From Nephrocerus scutellatus (Eukaryota; Arthropoda; Insecta; Diptera; Pipunculidae), in NCBI GenBank assembly GCA_947095585.1, contig OX352762.1:28868669-28932668 (forward strand): 64,000 bases of DNA, written 5' to 3'. Shown piece by piece: positions 51,595 to 63,730 of the stretch. The notes under the pieces are model-generated. The model searched no databases and was not told the DNA's origin. It saw only the letters and a program-made list of their open reading frames with translations. Position numbers and translations under genes: made by a program. Position 1 is the stretch's first letter. Each line of letters starts with the position of its first letter.

Positions 51595-54500
51595 AATGGG
51601 CCATGTCCTGTCAAATACCAGACTAGTGTTCTTAGTGTATGGCGGTCCAGTTTAATGGCCCTGTCCATATGACTAGTATGTATTGTATTTTAGAAGCTTC
51701 TTGGCTTGTCTCATCCCAGACGAAGAATTCCATTCCGCTTCGATAGTAGTGTTTTCCCACTCTTTAATTTTTCTGTTGATATGGCATTTGGAATAGGCAA
51801 TGCTGGGTTCTGGACCAGTGAAAATTCCTTCTGCGCCTTCTCTTGCGCAGAGGTCTGCTGCCTCGTTTCCTGATATGCCTGAGTGTCCACATTAGTGTGA
51901 TTTTGTTGTTTTTGGCCAGTTTTTCTAAGTGGCAGAAACAGCTCCACGTTGTTTTAGAATAAAAGACTGGACATTTTAATGCTAGCAGTGCTGCCTGAAT
52001 GTCTGAGATCACTTAGATCTCGTTTCTTCTGTACCTTCTTTTAGTACATTCCAGGACGCAGGCTTCTATTGCTATATTTTCTGCCTGGAATACTGTTGGA
52101 GATCTACCTAGGGGTATTCGTAGTTTGATTTTGTGTCCGAATACTCCTGCTCCGGTTCCTGTGTTTGTTTTTGATCCGTCTGTATACCAGATGGATGCAT
52201 GGTTTGGAAGGGTACTATGATATTTTCAACTTGATTCCGATCGGTTATTTTAATCGAAAAATTCCTTTTTAAATTAGTTGTTTTTATTATTAGGTCTGAT
52301 GGTTGGACAGTTACATATTCCAAGTCTATTTTGTTTATGATGCTAGATTGTGTCCTGCTTTAATTTGCTCAAGAATTTTTAGTTTTGTGGCTCTTGATAC
52401 AGCCTCGCTTTTGATGTGTATGTGCAGGGGAGGAAGTCCTAGAAGTTTTTCCAGAGCTGCCGTTGGGCAGCTCTTAACTGCACCCGTTGCACTTAGACAG
52501 ATTAGTCTTTGTATTTTGTTCAGTTTTGAGCGTGTCGTTAATTGTTCTGTTTTTGGCCACCAAACCAGGGCCGCGTATGTGATCCTGGGTCTAATTATGC
52601 TTTGGTATAGCCAAAGGGTAATTTGCGGCTTTATTCTCCACGGTTTGCTAAACATGCGTTGACAGGTAAAGTAAGCTTTATTAGATTTGCTTGTAATATA
52701 TGATATGTGGGGGTTCCATGTTAGTTTTTTGTCAAACACGACCCCTAAATATTTGGCTTCAGGCATTAATTGAAGGGTTTTGCCTTGGAATTGTATTACT
52801 GGTAGCGTTACTCATTGCCTTTTGGTGAATAGGGTGCAAACTATCTTGTCAGGATTGGCGCTTAGACCAACCTCTTTGCACCATTCTTTAACTTGTTTGA
52901 GAGCAAATTGCATACGATTTGTTATCGTGCTCTCGAATTTGCCACGAACTACTAGGACTAGGTCATCTGCATAGCTAAGATTTGTTAGGCCGTTGTTTTC
53001 TAGCCTGGCGAGCAGCTGATCCATCACTAATAGCTACATAAGGGGCAATAGGACATCACCGAGTGAGGCTTGAATCTTCCTGCTTCTTAGCATGCTCATG
53101 ACCCATGCTAGGGTAGAGGAGTCGATGCCCCTCGATCTAGCTTGCGTTAGAATTACTTCAAAGTTAGTGTTGTCAAAAGCGCCTTGTATGTCAATGAAGG
53201 CGCATAATAACATTTCTTTGCTTCGACGTGTATTATCGATTTTGATTATCAGCTCATCTAGTGCTGTATCCGTCGATTTGCCAGTCTGGTATGCGTGTTG
53301 ACTGGTATTTAAGGGAGTTCGTTGGAGCGCGTTAGACTTTATGTAATGGCCTATTATTTTCTCCATGGACTTTAGAATGAAAGATGTGAGGCTGATAGGT
53401 CTATACGACCTAGTATCCTCGGGGGATTTCTTTCCTCCTTTTGGTAAGAACAAAACCTGCACATCTCTCCAGCACCTGGGAACGTATTCTAGTCTGTGAC
53501 TGGCTCTGTAGAGTTTTACGAGTACTGGTTCTATTAGTTTTATACCTTGCTGCAGGAGTATTGGATACAGCCCATCTCTACCTGGAGACTTTGTATGAGT
53601 TTATCGCCCAGCGAATGCTTTCTGGAGGGAAGATGCTGGCTGAGCGTCTGTAGGCCTCGGTTGAAATAAAGAATGGGTGCATGTATGCGTCTTGATTGTC
53701 TAGTATGATGTACTTAGGAAAATGACTTTTAACCAGACATTCAAGAGTTTCTTGTCTAGAGGATGTAAGTTCACCGTTTGGTTTCTTTACAGAACCAAGT
53801 GGGTTGTTGTGGTCAAGGGAGAGGGCTTTGTGTAGTCGACAAGCTGTTGGCAGTTTGTCGATGCTTTCGCAAAACTCTCTCCAGCTTCTCCGTTTGCTGT
53901 CCCTTAAGGCCACGTTGTATCTAGATGGGCAGTTTTATAGGCCGTCCAGGTGTTTCTACGCTTGGCTTTGTTGAAGAGTTTACAAACTTCCCTTCGCTTA
54001 GCCTCGAGAGAGTGATTCCACCATGGAACGTCCCTGGTGCACCTGATGCGAATTATAGGGGAACTTGTGTGGTAGGTAATGGTAAGGTCCCTTGCTGAGC
54101 TGTCAAGATCAGCAATAGAATTAATGAGGGTACATATACCAGTTAGGTTAGGTTGGTCTAAGAAGACTTGCCAATTAGTGTGTTTAGGGGTTCTTATAAG
54201 GGATTGAGCCCTGTTTGCAGTTTCAATATTGAATCTTATATACATGTGGTTGGAGAATGATGCCTCCTTCATTATTTGCCATTTATGGATCGTGCTGGCT
54301 GTCCTTGCATCTCATACGGTAAGGTCCAGTACATCACTCCGGATGGCGTTTATGAAGGTTGCGTCGTTCCCCACGTTGTTTATCACAACATTTTTAGATG
54401 AACAATAGTTAAAAAGTTGCTCACCTCTGATGTTAGTGTTGGTGCTTCCCCAGACTAAGTGGTGTGTGTTTGCATCGCATCCGATTACATATTTTTGGCT

Positions 54501-56181
54501 TTGAGCTGTACAGAAGTGGATGAAGCTCTGTGTTGTCTCTGGAGGGGGGTCTTCTTTCTCGCCTGGGAAGTAGGCAGCGGAAAAATTTGTAGTGCTCTTG
54601 CTTCCTTGTGGCGAGAGCGTCTCTAAGGAAATCGCGACTAAATTTCTGAAAATAAATTGATTTATGGAGTAAATGTTGAGAGAATGGAGGCACAAAATTG
54701 CTGACCTTGGGCTCCCATTTTCTTTGTTATAAATCAACTTACCTAGTTTACTTGGGAGTCCCAAAATTTTCCAGTCTGAGTTGCGTAGCTCCTTGTTTTG
54801 TACTACTAGGCGCCGAAAATCTGGTTGCGAGGAATTTCGTCCTCCCCGACTATTGAATTAGGGCTAATGCCATCGGTGGGAAGCTCCGCTTCCGCGTCCA
54901 CGATGTTGTCCTGGATTGTTGCCATTTGCGCCGCCTTCATTTTGACATCAGGAATGCCTTGGTCAATCATTGCCAACCTGTTGGCCTTCGTTATGTCACT
55001 GTAGCGTAGCGCTATGTTCGATCCGCCCGATGCTTCCGCTTCGCCTGAACTTGTTTTTTCTGCCCTTATAGGTTTTTCGGCTGATTTGAGGGGGTGAGCT
55101 AGTCTGTCCCTTTTTGGCGGGTTCTTAGGACTAGAGTCGTTAGATCGGCTCCGCTTTATTGTGGATATGTGACCTGCCTGTCTTTTATTTTTTTCTGGCA
55201 CTGGGCTTGTGCCTCGTCATGGGAGGGTCCCGTCAGTTTAAGGAAATTCAGACGTTTCCATGCGGCTCCACTTAGGTGTGGTCTTTTTTTTCCTTCTGTC
55301 CTCGAGGTCTAAGCTTGTTAACCCGTCCCTTATGTCAGAGGTGGTAGAAGTGGACGCATTGTCCGAGCATTTTGGCACGATGGATCCTTGTGATGGAACG
55401 TAGTCCTCGGTTATAGTACTAGACGCGTCTGTGCTTTCGTATGTTTGTAAAATATGTATCTCGGACCTTGAAAGTCCTTGGCTTCCGAGAATGGTGCGTT
55501 TAGAGGAGCACCGCCCTCAGGGGTTATATTTTGAAATCTATCCATGTATTTCGTTAGATGATGAAATGAAAGGTCCGCCACCGCAGAGCAGAGCCTCTTG
55601 CAGTTGTAAGGTCACTTGAAACCGGAGGGTACCAGGTATCCTGAGTTCCTTGCCTCCCTCAGCGCACGTGTCTCACCTTGGATTGATGATTTTTTATCGA
55701 GGTTTACTCCTCTAGATCCGTAGGTGGGTAGATTATATCCTTCAACGGTCTTGCAGCGAGATAGGCTGTGTTGCGCGTTTTCGTTGCCTGATCCTAGGAG
55801 CCCAGCTTTCCCAGGTTTTAATCTCGACCCCTCGAGCCATCTTACTTCACTCACTCTCAGTATGTAATCCTGTTGGAATTATGATGAAGCTCGTTGAATC
55901 AGTGGAATGTCCTCCAATAGTTCTGGTAAATCATTTCACAAAAAATCCAGATAGTTTATAAAATTCAGCCTGGGTGGTAGTTTGAAAGGGCCAATTGACT
56001 TGTTTCCAATTACACCTACCCACATATTGAATTTGTGGTGAAATGATGAATGTCTTCTTCTGTGTGGATTTTCCGCAGCCCATGTATGAATTTTAATTTT
56101 CTTTAAAAAAAACCAACAGTGGCCTTGTAAATATAAGCTTTCAAGACTTATAGGGTGTGAAGTGATGAAAGGTCAAAAGTA
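51595..56181 (-). pseudogene. LOA/R1-like LINE, nearly full length but broken
   Basis: Read right to left on the minus strand. ORF1-like 54806-55201 is basic N-terminally with RYSDITKANRLAMIDQGIPD. Endonuclease 54312-54764 includes IGCDANTHHLVWGST, the N-x-H-H-x-x-W-G-S block. The linker is 53578-54272 (RDVPWWNHSLEAKRREVCKL, SWREFCESI). The reverse transcriptase is 52335-53462 (RSYRPISLTSFILKSMEKII, FIDIQGAFDNTNF, LSYADDLVLV, AKYLGVVFDKKLTWNPHI). RNase H remnants end near 51600 (IQAALLALKCPVFYSKT, HTLRTLVWYLTGH). Domain order and the RNase H point to the R1/LOA/I group. Every domain is interrupted by stops or frame changes. Right-hand 2.3 kb is repeated at 56571-58846. Confidence 0.8.
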
Positions 56182-56570
56182 CTACACGGGTTCAGCCTGC
56201 CAAACTCTCGCGTGGCATGGCTTCGCTCTCTTTCGTAGTTCATATGTTATAATAACCTATTCCTTTAATTAAATTCTTATTTTTTTGGAGTTCCGGGTGT
56301 CGACACGCGGGTCTGTCAGGTTGCTCGGGGATTAATTCCACCGGTCATCCAGAGGGAGACCTTGTCGAACCTCGGAAACTCTAGGCAAAGCCTTGGGGGT
56401 CGAGAGGGTGTTGACCCAGGTCTTCGCCCACTTGTACATCCAGGGCTGCTGGTAACATCGGCGCGGAAACCGGTCGATGTCGTAGGGAGCTGTCAGGCAC
56501 TGAGGACTCCTTCCATTAACGATATGCCGGGCAGCTCGAGAAGTACTTCATTATGTATGTATTCATTAAA
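56182..56570. other. Spacer between the two LINE copies
   Basis: GC-richer sequence (GGTTGCTCGGGGATTAATTC, GTCGAACCTCGGAAACTC, ATATGCCGGGCAGC) without a confident identity. It could be part of another LINE's untranslated region. The junction with copy 2 at 56570/56571 is abrupt. Confidence 0.35.
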
Positions 56571-58846
56571 GCTTTCGCAAAACTCTCTCCAGCTTCTCCG
56601 TTTGCTGTCCCTTAAGGCCACGTTGTACCTAGATGGGCAGTTTTATAGGCCGTCCGTAGGCTTGGCTTTGTTGAAGAGTTTACAAACTTCCCTTCGCTTA
56701 GCCTCGAGAGAGTGATTCCACCATTGAACGTCCCTGGTGCACCTGATGCGAATTATAGGGGAACTTGTGTGGTAGGTAATGGTAAGGTCCCTTGCTGAGC
56801 TGTCAAGATCAGCAATAGAATTAATGAAGGTACATATACCAGTTAGGTTAGGTTGGTCTAAGAAGACTTGCCAATTAGTGTGTTTAGGGGTTCTTATAAG
56901 GGATTGATCCCTGTTTGCAGTTTCAATATTGAATCTTATATACATGTGGTTGGAGAATGATGCCTCCTTCATTATGTGCCATTTATGGATCGTGCTGGCT
57001 GTCCTTGCATCTCATACGGTAAGGTCCAGTACCTCACTCCGGATGGCGTTTATGAAGGTTGCGTCGTTCCCCACGTTGTTTATCACAACATTTTTAGATG
57101 AACAATAGTTAAAAAGTTGCTCACCTCTGATGTTAGTGTTGGTGCTTCCCCGGACTAAGTGGTGTGCGTTTTCATCGCGTCCGATTACATATTTTTGGCC
57201 TTGAGCTGTACAGAAGTGGATGAAGCTCTGTGTTGTCTCTGGAGGGGGGTCTTCTTTCTCGCCTGGGAAGTAGGCAGCGGAAAAATTTGTAGTGCTCTTG
57301 CTTCCTTGTGGCGAGAGCGTCTCTAAGGAAATCGCGACTAAATTTCTGAAAATAAATTGATTTATGGAGTAAATGTTGAGAGAATGGAGGCACAAAATTG
57401 CTGACCTTGGGCTCCCATTTTCTTTGTTATAAATCAACTTACCTAGTTTACTTGGGAGTCCCAACATTTTCCAGTCTGAGTTGCGTAGCTCCTTGTTTTG
57501 TACTACTAGGCGCCTGCTGATTTTCTCATTTGTCTCATTCCTGCAGTGCGGAAAATCTGGTTGCGAGGAATTTCGTCCTCCCCGACTATTGAATTAGGGC
57601 TAATGCCATCGGTGGGAAGCTCCGCTTCCGCGTCCACGATGTTGTCCTGGGTCGTTGCCATTTGCGCCGCCTTCATTTTGACATCAGGAATGCCTTGGTC
57701 AATCATTGCCAACCTGATGGCCTTCGTTATGTCACTGTAGCGTAGCGCTATGTTCGATCCGCCCGATGCTTCCGCTTCGCCTGAACTTGTTTTTTCTGCC
57801 CTTATAGGTTTTTCGGCTGATTTGAGGGGGTGAGCTAGTCTGTCCCTTTTTGGCGGGTTCTTAGGACTAGAGTCGTTAGATCGGCTCCGCTTTATTGTGG
57901 ATATGTGACCTGCCTGTCTTTTATTTTTTTCTGGCACTGGGCTTGTTCCTCGTCATGGGAGGGTCCCGTCAGTTTAAGGAAATTCAGACGTTTCCTTGCG
58001 GCTCCACTTAGGTGTGGTCTTTTTTTTCCTTCTGTCCTCGAGGTCTAAGCTTGTTAACCCGTCCCTTATGTCAGAGGTGGTAGAAGTGGACGCATTGTCC
58101 GAGCATTTTGGCACGATGGATTCTTGTGATGGAACGTAGTCCTCGGTTATAGTACTAGACGCGTCTGTGCTTTCGTATGTTTGTAAAATATGTATCTCGG
58201 ACCTTGAAAGTCCTTGGCTTCCGAGAATGGTGCGTTTAGAGGAGCACCGCCCTCAGGGGTTATATTTTGAAATCTATCCATGTATTTCGTTAGATGATGA
58301 AATGAAAGGTCCGCCACCGCAGAGCAGAGCCTCTTGCAGTGGTAAGGTCACTTGAAACCGGAGGGTACCAGGTATCCTGAGTTCCATGCCTCCCTCAGCG
58401 CACGTGTCTCACCTTGGATTGAGATCCAAGCGAGATAGGCTGTGTTGCGCGTTTTCGTTGCCTGATCCTAGGAGCTTTCCCAGGTTTTAATCTCGACCCC
58501 TCGAGCCATCTTACTTCACTCACTCTCAGTATGTAATCCTGTTGGAATTATGATGAAGCTCGTTGAATCAGTGGAATGTCCTCCAATAGTTCTGGTAAAT
58601 CATTTCACAAAAAATCCAGATAGTTTATAAAATTCAGCCTGGGTGGTAGTTCGAAGGGGCCAATTAACTTGTTTCCAATTACACCTACCCACATATTGAA
58701 TTTGTGGTGAAATGATGAATGTCTTCTTCTGTGTGGATTTTCCGCAGCCCATGTATGAATTTTAATTTTCTTTAAAAAAAAACCAACAGTGGCCTTGTAA
58801 ATATAAGCTTTCAGGACTTATAGGGTGTGTGTATGTCAAAAGTACG
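56571..58846 (-). repeat. Second, truncated copy of the LOA/R1-like LINE (5' part)
   Basis: Near-identical to 53863-56181 at offsets of about 2,700-2,736 bp. It includes linker (56643-56972), endonuclease (57012-57467) and ORF1-like frame (57506-57937), plus the same upstream sequence. Differences include a 36-bp in-frame insertion in ORF1 (57515-57550), a shorter linker (56650) and endonuclease changes (IGRDENAHHLVRGS for IGCDANTHHLVWGS). The RT part is absent: the copy stops at GCTTTCGCAAAAC (56571). Confidence 0.85.
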
Positions 58847-58889
58847 TCTCTTTGAATTAAAACGTTACATACACCATATGAGGTTAAGA

Positions 58890-59470
58890 GGTTAGTTTAG
58901 ATCCCCATAGAAACCATAAATTTTTTTACGAAATTAACCAACCCACAAAAAGAATTCTTCCAGGCTGCTTTCTTTCTTAAATTTTATACAAATGTGTATC
59001 TCCGATGGAAAACACTTTTTGTTAAAATTTTGGAGAGATCGGGCCCATGGGTCGGGAGGGCACCCATACAAATTTTATGGAAAAAGTTCCCGATTTTCTT
59101 CAAATTTTATACGCGTGTGTATCTCCGATGGACAAAATTTTTTGTAAAATTTTTGAAGCGATCGTCGGGGGGCTCCCATACAATTTTTTTTTTAATTATC
59201 AATTTTTAACGAACTTCCTAAAGCCAGATTTTCCTGAAATTTTGTACACATGTGTATTTCCGGTGACAATACTTTATTTTAAAATTTGATTTGGAAGTGA
59301 TCGGGCCCCGGGTTCGTGGGGCTCTAATACAAATTTAAAATAAAAATTACCTGATTTTTTTCAAATTTTACACACATGTGTATACCCAATAAACAATACT
59401 TTTACTACAATTTGGTAGTGATCGGGCCCTGGGTTCAGCCGCAAGGCCCTTATACATTTTTTTTAAATAT
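58890..59470 (+). repeat. Family C array (~120-bp units)
   Basis: Four to five units with GTGTATCTCCGATGGA, CACTTTTTGTTAAAATTTTGG, GATCGGGCCC and CCCATACAAATTTT. No CTCTATATTAAC terminus was seen in this array. Confidence 0.6.
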
Positions 59471-59565
59471 CATAGTAGCATCAGATATCGTCGTGCTTTA
59501 ATGACTGTGTGCGGTGTGTGATGCGCAGTCGGCTGCACTGCTTGGTTTTGCTGGTGGAGAGAGAG

Positions 59566-60016
59566 AGAGAAATCTTAGCTCACGCACAAATGAACCCAGC
59601 AAATGAAACGAGACATAATTGTTTTATGCTTAATTCAACTTACTTACTTATTTACTGAATTGTATTTTTATTTATGTCGTTTTTTGTTGTCGATATCAAC
59701 TTACAGATAGAACAACAAGTTTTCACAATATTCAGTCATTTGGCGTTTTCATAAATTAGTTCAGAGCAGTCAAAGAGTTCTCAAGAAAAATGCTCGTGTT
59801 TCTTATTTGCTCAGAGTATGAGCGTGCTCTAAGTGCTCAGAATAAAATGATCTGAGCTTTTTCAATTTTACCATCTGATGTCAAATGTCTCTTTCGATGA
59901 TTTTCTCCTACAATAAAAAAAATGAATGAATGGCTAGGATCGAGGGGCCCCATATCAATTTCTGCTATTAGAGAATTTAGATGAAAAATTTCAATTTTTA
60001 TGGGTTGTTTTTTTTT
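59566..60016 (+). repeat. 450-bp direct repeat (family E), copy 1
   Basis: GAGAGAAATCTTAGCTCAC, CACAAATGAACCCAGCAAATG, CAGTCAAAGAGTTCTCAAG, GTATGAGCGTGCTCTAAGTG and ATGTCAAATGTCTCTTTCG match 62300-62748 in order. Both end in the family C tail TAGAGAATTTAGATGAAAAATTT. Confidence 0.75.
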
Positions 60017-60122
60017 CTTCAAATTTTTTGAGCTTTTTACATTCTTCATCGCGTGTCTGCGTTCTATGAAATGATTGCAGTGATCGGTATGCAACATTCT
60101 TACGTCCAGTTGTTTGCTTACC

Positions 60123-60400
60123 TTAATCATCGAACCAGTCGTTTCGACCTTCATTACTAGTGCCTAAGATGGAATCAGCAATAATGTTGACAGTATTTTT
60201 AAAGCCTGTACTTTTCGCTTCTATGCCCGGCATCATAGCCTTGGGACTTACTGTCCCTTCATTTAGAACGAGTCCTAACGCTTGACCATAGTTGTTTCTG
60301 TCTTTTTCGTTTGTGAAGGGCAGCCATATTGACTCAAATTTAATTCGCGGATGCAGTCCTTCTAGGTCATGCATTAAAGTTTGCGCACGCGAAAAGGGGT
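60123..60400 (-). pseudogene. RTE-like LINE fragment (endonuclease-RT linker)
   Basis: The minus-strand frame NYGQALGLVLNEGTV...IIADSILGTSNEGRNDWFDD is the same linker as in the plus-strand element at 9000-11340 (HGQAIGLALHAV...TADSILGSSRRDRNDWFD). Isolated fragment. Confidence 0.6.
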
Positions 60401-60719
60401 TCGCACCCTTATTATGTTCGGCTATATGCTTGGCACAGCGTGGGCGTTAAGGAAAAGGAGAAAAAAAGAGGAGATGTCTATGAGCTTGTGTTTTGAATGC
60501 CTGTGGATCATAGTTATGTCGAAAGACAGAGCTTGGCAGAGCATTCCACATAGATACGTGTTGTACGGCTGATGAGCATTTAGACCGCCACGAGTATTGC
60601 GGTTGAATTCAAGGAGAGGTGGCATGCAACTGGCTATTTGTCTTGAGCACCGCTGGTGGAAGAAGCGATAAAATAGTGACAAGCAGGAGACGTTCCTGCG
60701 GTGTTCAAGCGAATCAATT

Positions 60720-61760
60720 GATTTCGCTATATATCGTCACCGATAAGTTTTATCGCGCGGTTTTGTATTCTATGTAGCTGATGCAAATTAGTTTTAGGCG
60801 CTCCAGACCAAATATGACAATTGTGCAGAAGTTTAGGGCGAATAAAAGACTTGTAGGTAGTAGCCAGATCAGAGGGAGTGAAATATTTCTTCAACCGGGT
60901 TAGAAAACAGCATTGGGTTTTGGAAGCGTTAAATTCTACTCGATTGTTTTCTCCCCATTTTATTATGCTGTCTAGGTCAGAATTTAACGTGCTTAACATA
61001 CGAAGTTGTTTGAGTTCCACATGAGAAGAGGAGGGACGTTCCTCAAACTGTCGTAAGCGAAAGAGTGAACTGGATTAGAAGTCACAGATAAGAGATAATT
61101 TTAATAAAAATGAGAAAGAATGTCGGGGACAAAACAGAGCCCTGTGGAACGCCAGCATTTATGTGGTGTATTTTAGACTTGAAACCGTCCAAAACAACTT
61201 GAATTGAGCGGTCCAAAAGATAGCTTCTAATCCAATGAAGCAGTTTTTCATCGACTCCATAAGCTCGCATTTTAAACCAAAGAGCTTGATGCCACTCTGT
61301 CAAATACCACCTTAGAAATATCGAGCTTTGCTTTCTCCAAAATGATGCAAAGACCGGTTCTACTGTTCGGTCAGATATACCATCAAATCACCAGTAGAAC
61401 GTTGCCCACGAAATCCATACTGCCGGTCACTATGGATTCCGTTGGTTTCAAGATATTTCTTAAGCTGATAATTATTCAGCGTTTCCATGACCTTGGAAAG
61501 AATGGATGTAAGTGTTATGGGTCGGTACGAAAAAGACGACTCGCCTTTTTGGGTATGGGCTGGACAAATGCTGTTTTCCAACTTCTCGGGAAGAGTCCAG
61601 AAGAATAGGATAGATGGAAACGCTTACGCTGGTAATGCCAGCTTGGAAGAACACCTCTTCAAAGCTAATGGGGAAATACCATCTGGCCCAGCGGATTTGT
61701 GAATGTTGAGATCGTTTAAAACTCTAGCAACTGCACTAGTACGAATGAAGATCTGGCCCA
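60720..61760 (-). pseudogene. CR1/Jockey-like LINE, reverse transcriptase part, broken
   Basis: Minus-strand frames: SYRPITLTSILSKVMETLNN, RQYGFRGQRSTGDLMVYLTE, HQALWFKMRAYGVDEKLLHWI, NAGVPQGSVLSPTFFLIFI (RT motif PQGS), DSIIKWGENNRVEFNASKTQ and SFIRPKLLHNCHIWSGAPKT. The YADD core between 61020 and 61080 is deleted. Frameshifted at several points. Its endonuclease lies further upstream on the same strand at 63100-63730, separated by other repeats. Confidence 0.75.
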
Positions 61761-61769
61761 TAGAGTGTT

Positions 61770-62299
61770 CAATACTCGGAGATGCAGGCGGCATATATGC
61801 ACAATCTGGAAGCGTGGAGCTAGCTGCAAATGTGAAGCAAACAAATTGGCTTTGTCTTTAGAGTTGACAACTGATCGTTTGAATTGACGACGACGAAAAA
61901 AAAAAAAAAAAAAAAAACCATAAACAATACTTTTTCTAAAATTTGGTAGTGATCGGGCCCCAACACAATCATTATTAATGACATTTCACAAAGTACCATG
62001 AATGTGCGTAATAGTAAAAAAGTCGAATCGATTATGAACATTCCATTTCATCTTTAAGTAATATGTATGTATTTTGCTTACTAATGTCTCATTCCAATTG
62101 CACAAACCGTATCCGAAACAAAACCCATTGGTTAGCTTTCAAAGTGACGGAGTTTTCGAGGTGAACGAGGTGAGTGCCCGATGTACCCGATGGCCGACGG
62201 GTAGCAAATTAACATTATCGGTTACAAAACAAAGGTACATAAAATCAAACCGTACTCCGGGCACAGTTCGCAAATGCAAAGTTAATCGGAGACCATGAG
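61770..62299. other. Mixed insertion inside the LINE; poly(A) tract
   Basis: GACGACGACG(A)n at 61882-61918 is a long A tract. A family C fragment (GGTAGTGATCGGGCCC) follows at 61945. No gene seen in 61970-62299, although one frame (62074-62298) stays open. Confidence 0.4.
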
Positions 62300-62748
62300 A
62301 GAGAAATCTTAGCTCACCCACAAATGAACCCAGCAAATGAAACGAGGCATAATTGTTTTATGCTTAATTCAACTTACTTACTTATTTACTGAATTGTATT
62401 TTTATTTATGTCGTTTTTTGTTGTCGATATCAACTTACAGATAGAACAACAAGTTTTCACAATATTCAGTCATTTGGCGTTTTCATAAATTAGTTCAGAG
62501 CAGTCAAAGAGTTCTCAAGAAAAATTCTCGTGTTTCTTATTTGCTCAGAGTATGAGCGTGCTCTAAGTGCTCAGAATAAAATGATCTGAGCATTTTCAAA
62601 TTTGACATCTGATGTCAAATGTCTCTTTCGATTATTTTCTCCTACAATAACAATAAGTTACCCAGGATCGAGGGGCTCCCATATCAATTTCTGCGATTAG
62701 AGAATTTAGATGAAAAATTTTAATTTTTATTGGTTGTTTTTTTTTGCC
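62300..62748 (+). repeat. 450-bp direct repeat (family E), copy 2
   Basis: See 59566-60016. The copies are in the same orientation and lie 2.7 kb apart. This one interrupts the CR1/Jockey-like LINE. Confidence 0.75.
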
Positions 62749-63099
62749 TTAATTTTTGGTCGTAGGCCGAAGATGAGCATTGCAATTATTTTTGGCTCGT
62801 TTAAAATTTGTTCGGTTTGCCTCAGTAGGGTTTGCTTTGTAAAACCGAAAGCATACCTTTCGAATCCTAGAAGCCTCTTTACAGCTCGTCGTACCATCCA
62901 TTTTCCTTCAGTTTGATAGACTTATTCCTGAAAGGGATAAACTTTCTCATACCAATAAGGATGATGTTTGTGATTGCATCAGCGGCGGCATCCACGTTGC
63001 TATCGCGAAACAATAGCGACCAGTTAATTATCCCTAAGAAGCCCTCCCAATTGGCTTTCTCGTATTGCCATACTGTTTTTTGGGTTTTTTCTCTTACTG

Positions 63100-63730
63100 C
63101 GTGGTTTATTAACGAGAAATTAGCTGATACAACACAATGGTCAGACCTAGAGGCGATGTGACGAAGTAATTATCAGGACGAGAAGAGGTAAGGAACAAGT
63201 CAAGGGTGTTTGCAGAATGATTTGCAATGTCACGTATTCGCGAAGCCACCCAGAATTGTGTACATTGAAATCGCCCGCAATAACGATTTCAGTGTTATCA
63301 TCATTTGTGACAATTCTTGCAATTGAATCAGACAGTGCATCAAACTCTCTCTAAGCTGAAACACTAAGTGGGGGCTCCTGTAAAGGAACCAGTAGTGGAT
63401 GTTGTGCCCTTGTACCATTACTCTCAGCCATATAAATTTAATTCCGCATTGGAACATTGACTTGATGGAGGCAAAAGTTTGAACGCAACATCACAACGGA
63501 CATAAATTGCGAGCCCGTGTCGTGGGAAAAATAATTCATTAAAAAAACAGTTTAGCTCATCAAATCCACTGATAGTGGACGGAAAAAAAACATTTTGTCC
63601 GACGCTAATGACATTGTCAGTAAACCTAAATATATAACCGATTTTAACGATACATAATAATTTTACCAGCTCCAACTCCAGATTCCAACAGCGATAGACC
63701 TGTTTACCAACCAGAATACTCGGATGCATA
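63100..63730 (-). pseudogene. CR1/Jockey-like LINE, endonuclease part, broken
   Basis: Minus-strand frames HGLAIYVRCDVAFKLLPPSS, then IKFIWLRVMVQGHNIHYWFL-YRSPH, and VIAGDFNVHNSGWLREY-type sequence around 63230-63290 (the D-F-N-x-H endonuclease block). Frameshifts separate the pieces. It belongs with the RT at 60720-61760. Confidence 0.65.

Noticed and set aside
60381..60572. Plus-strand frame with KRRKKEEMSMSLCFECLWIIV as a membrane protein
   Set aside because: It is antisense to LINE-derived sequence, short, and without splice or start signals.
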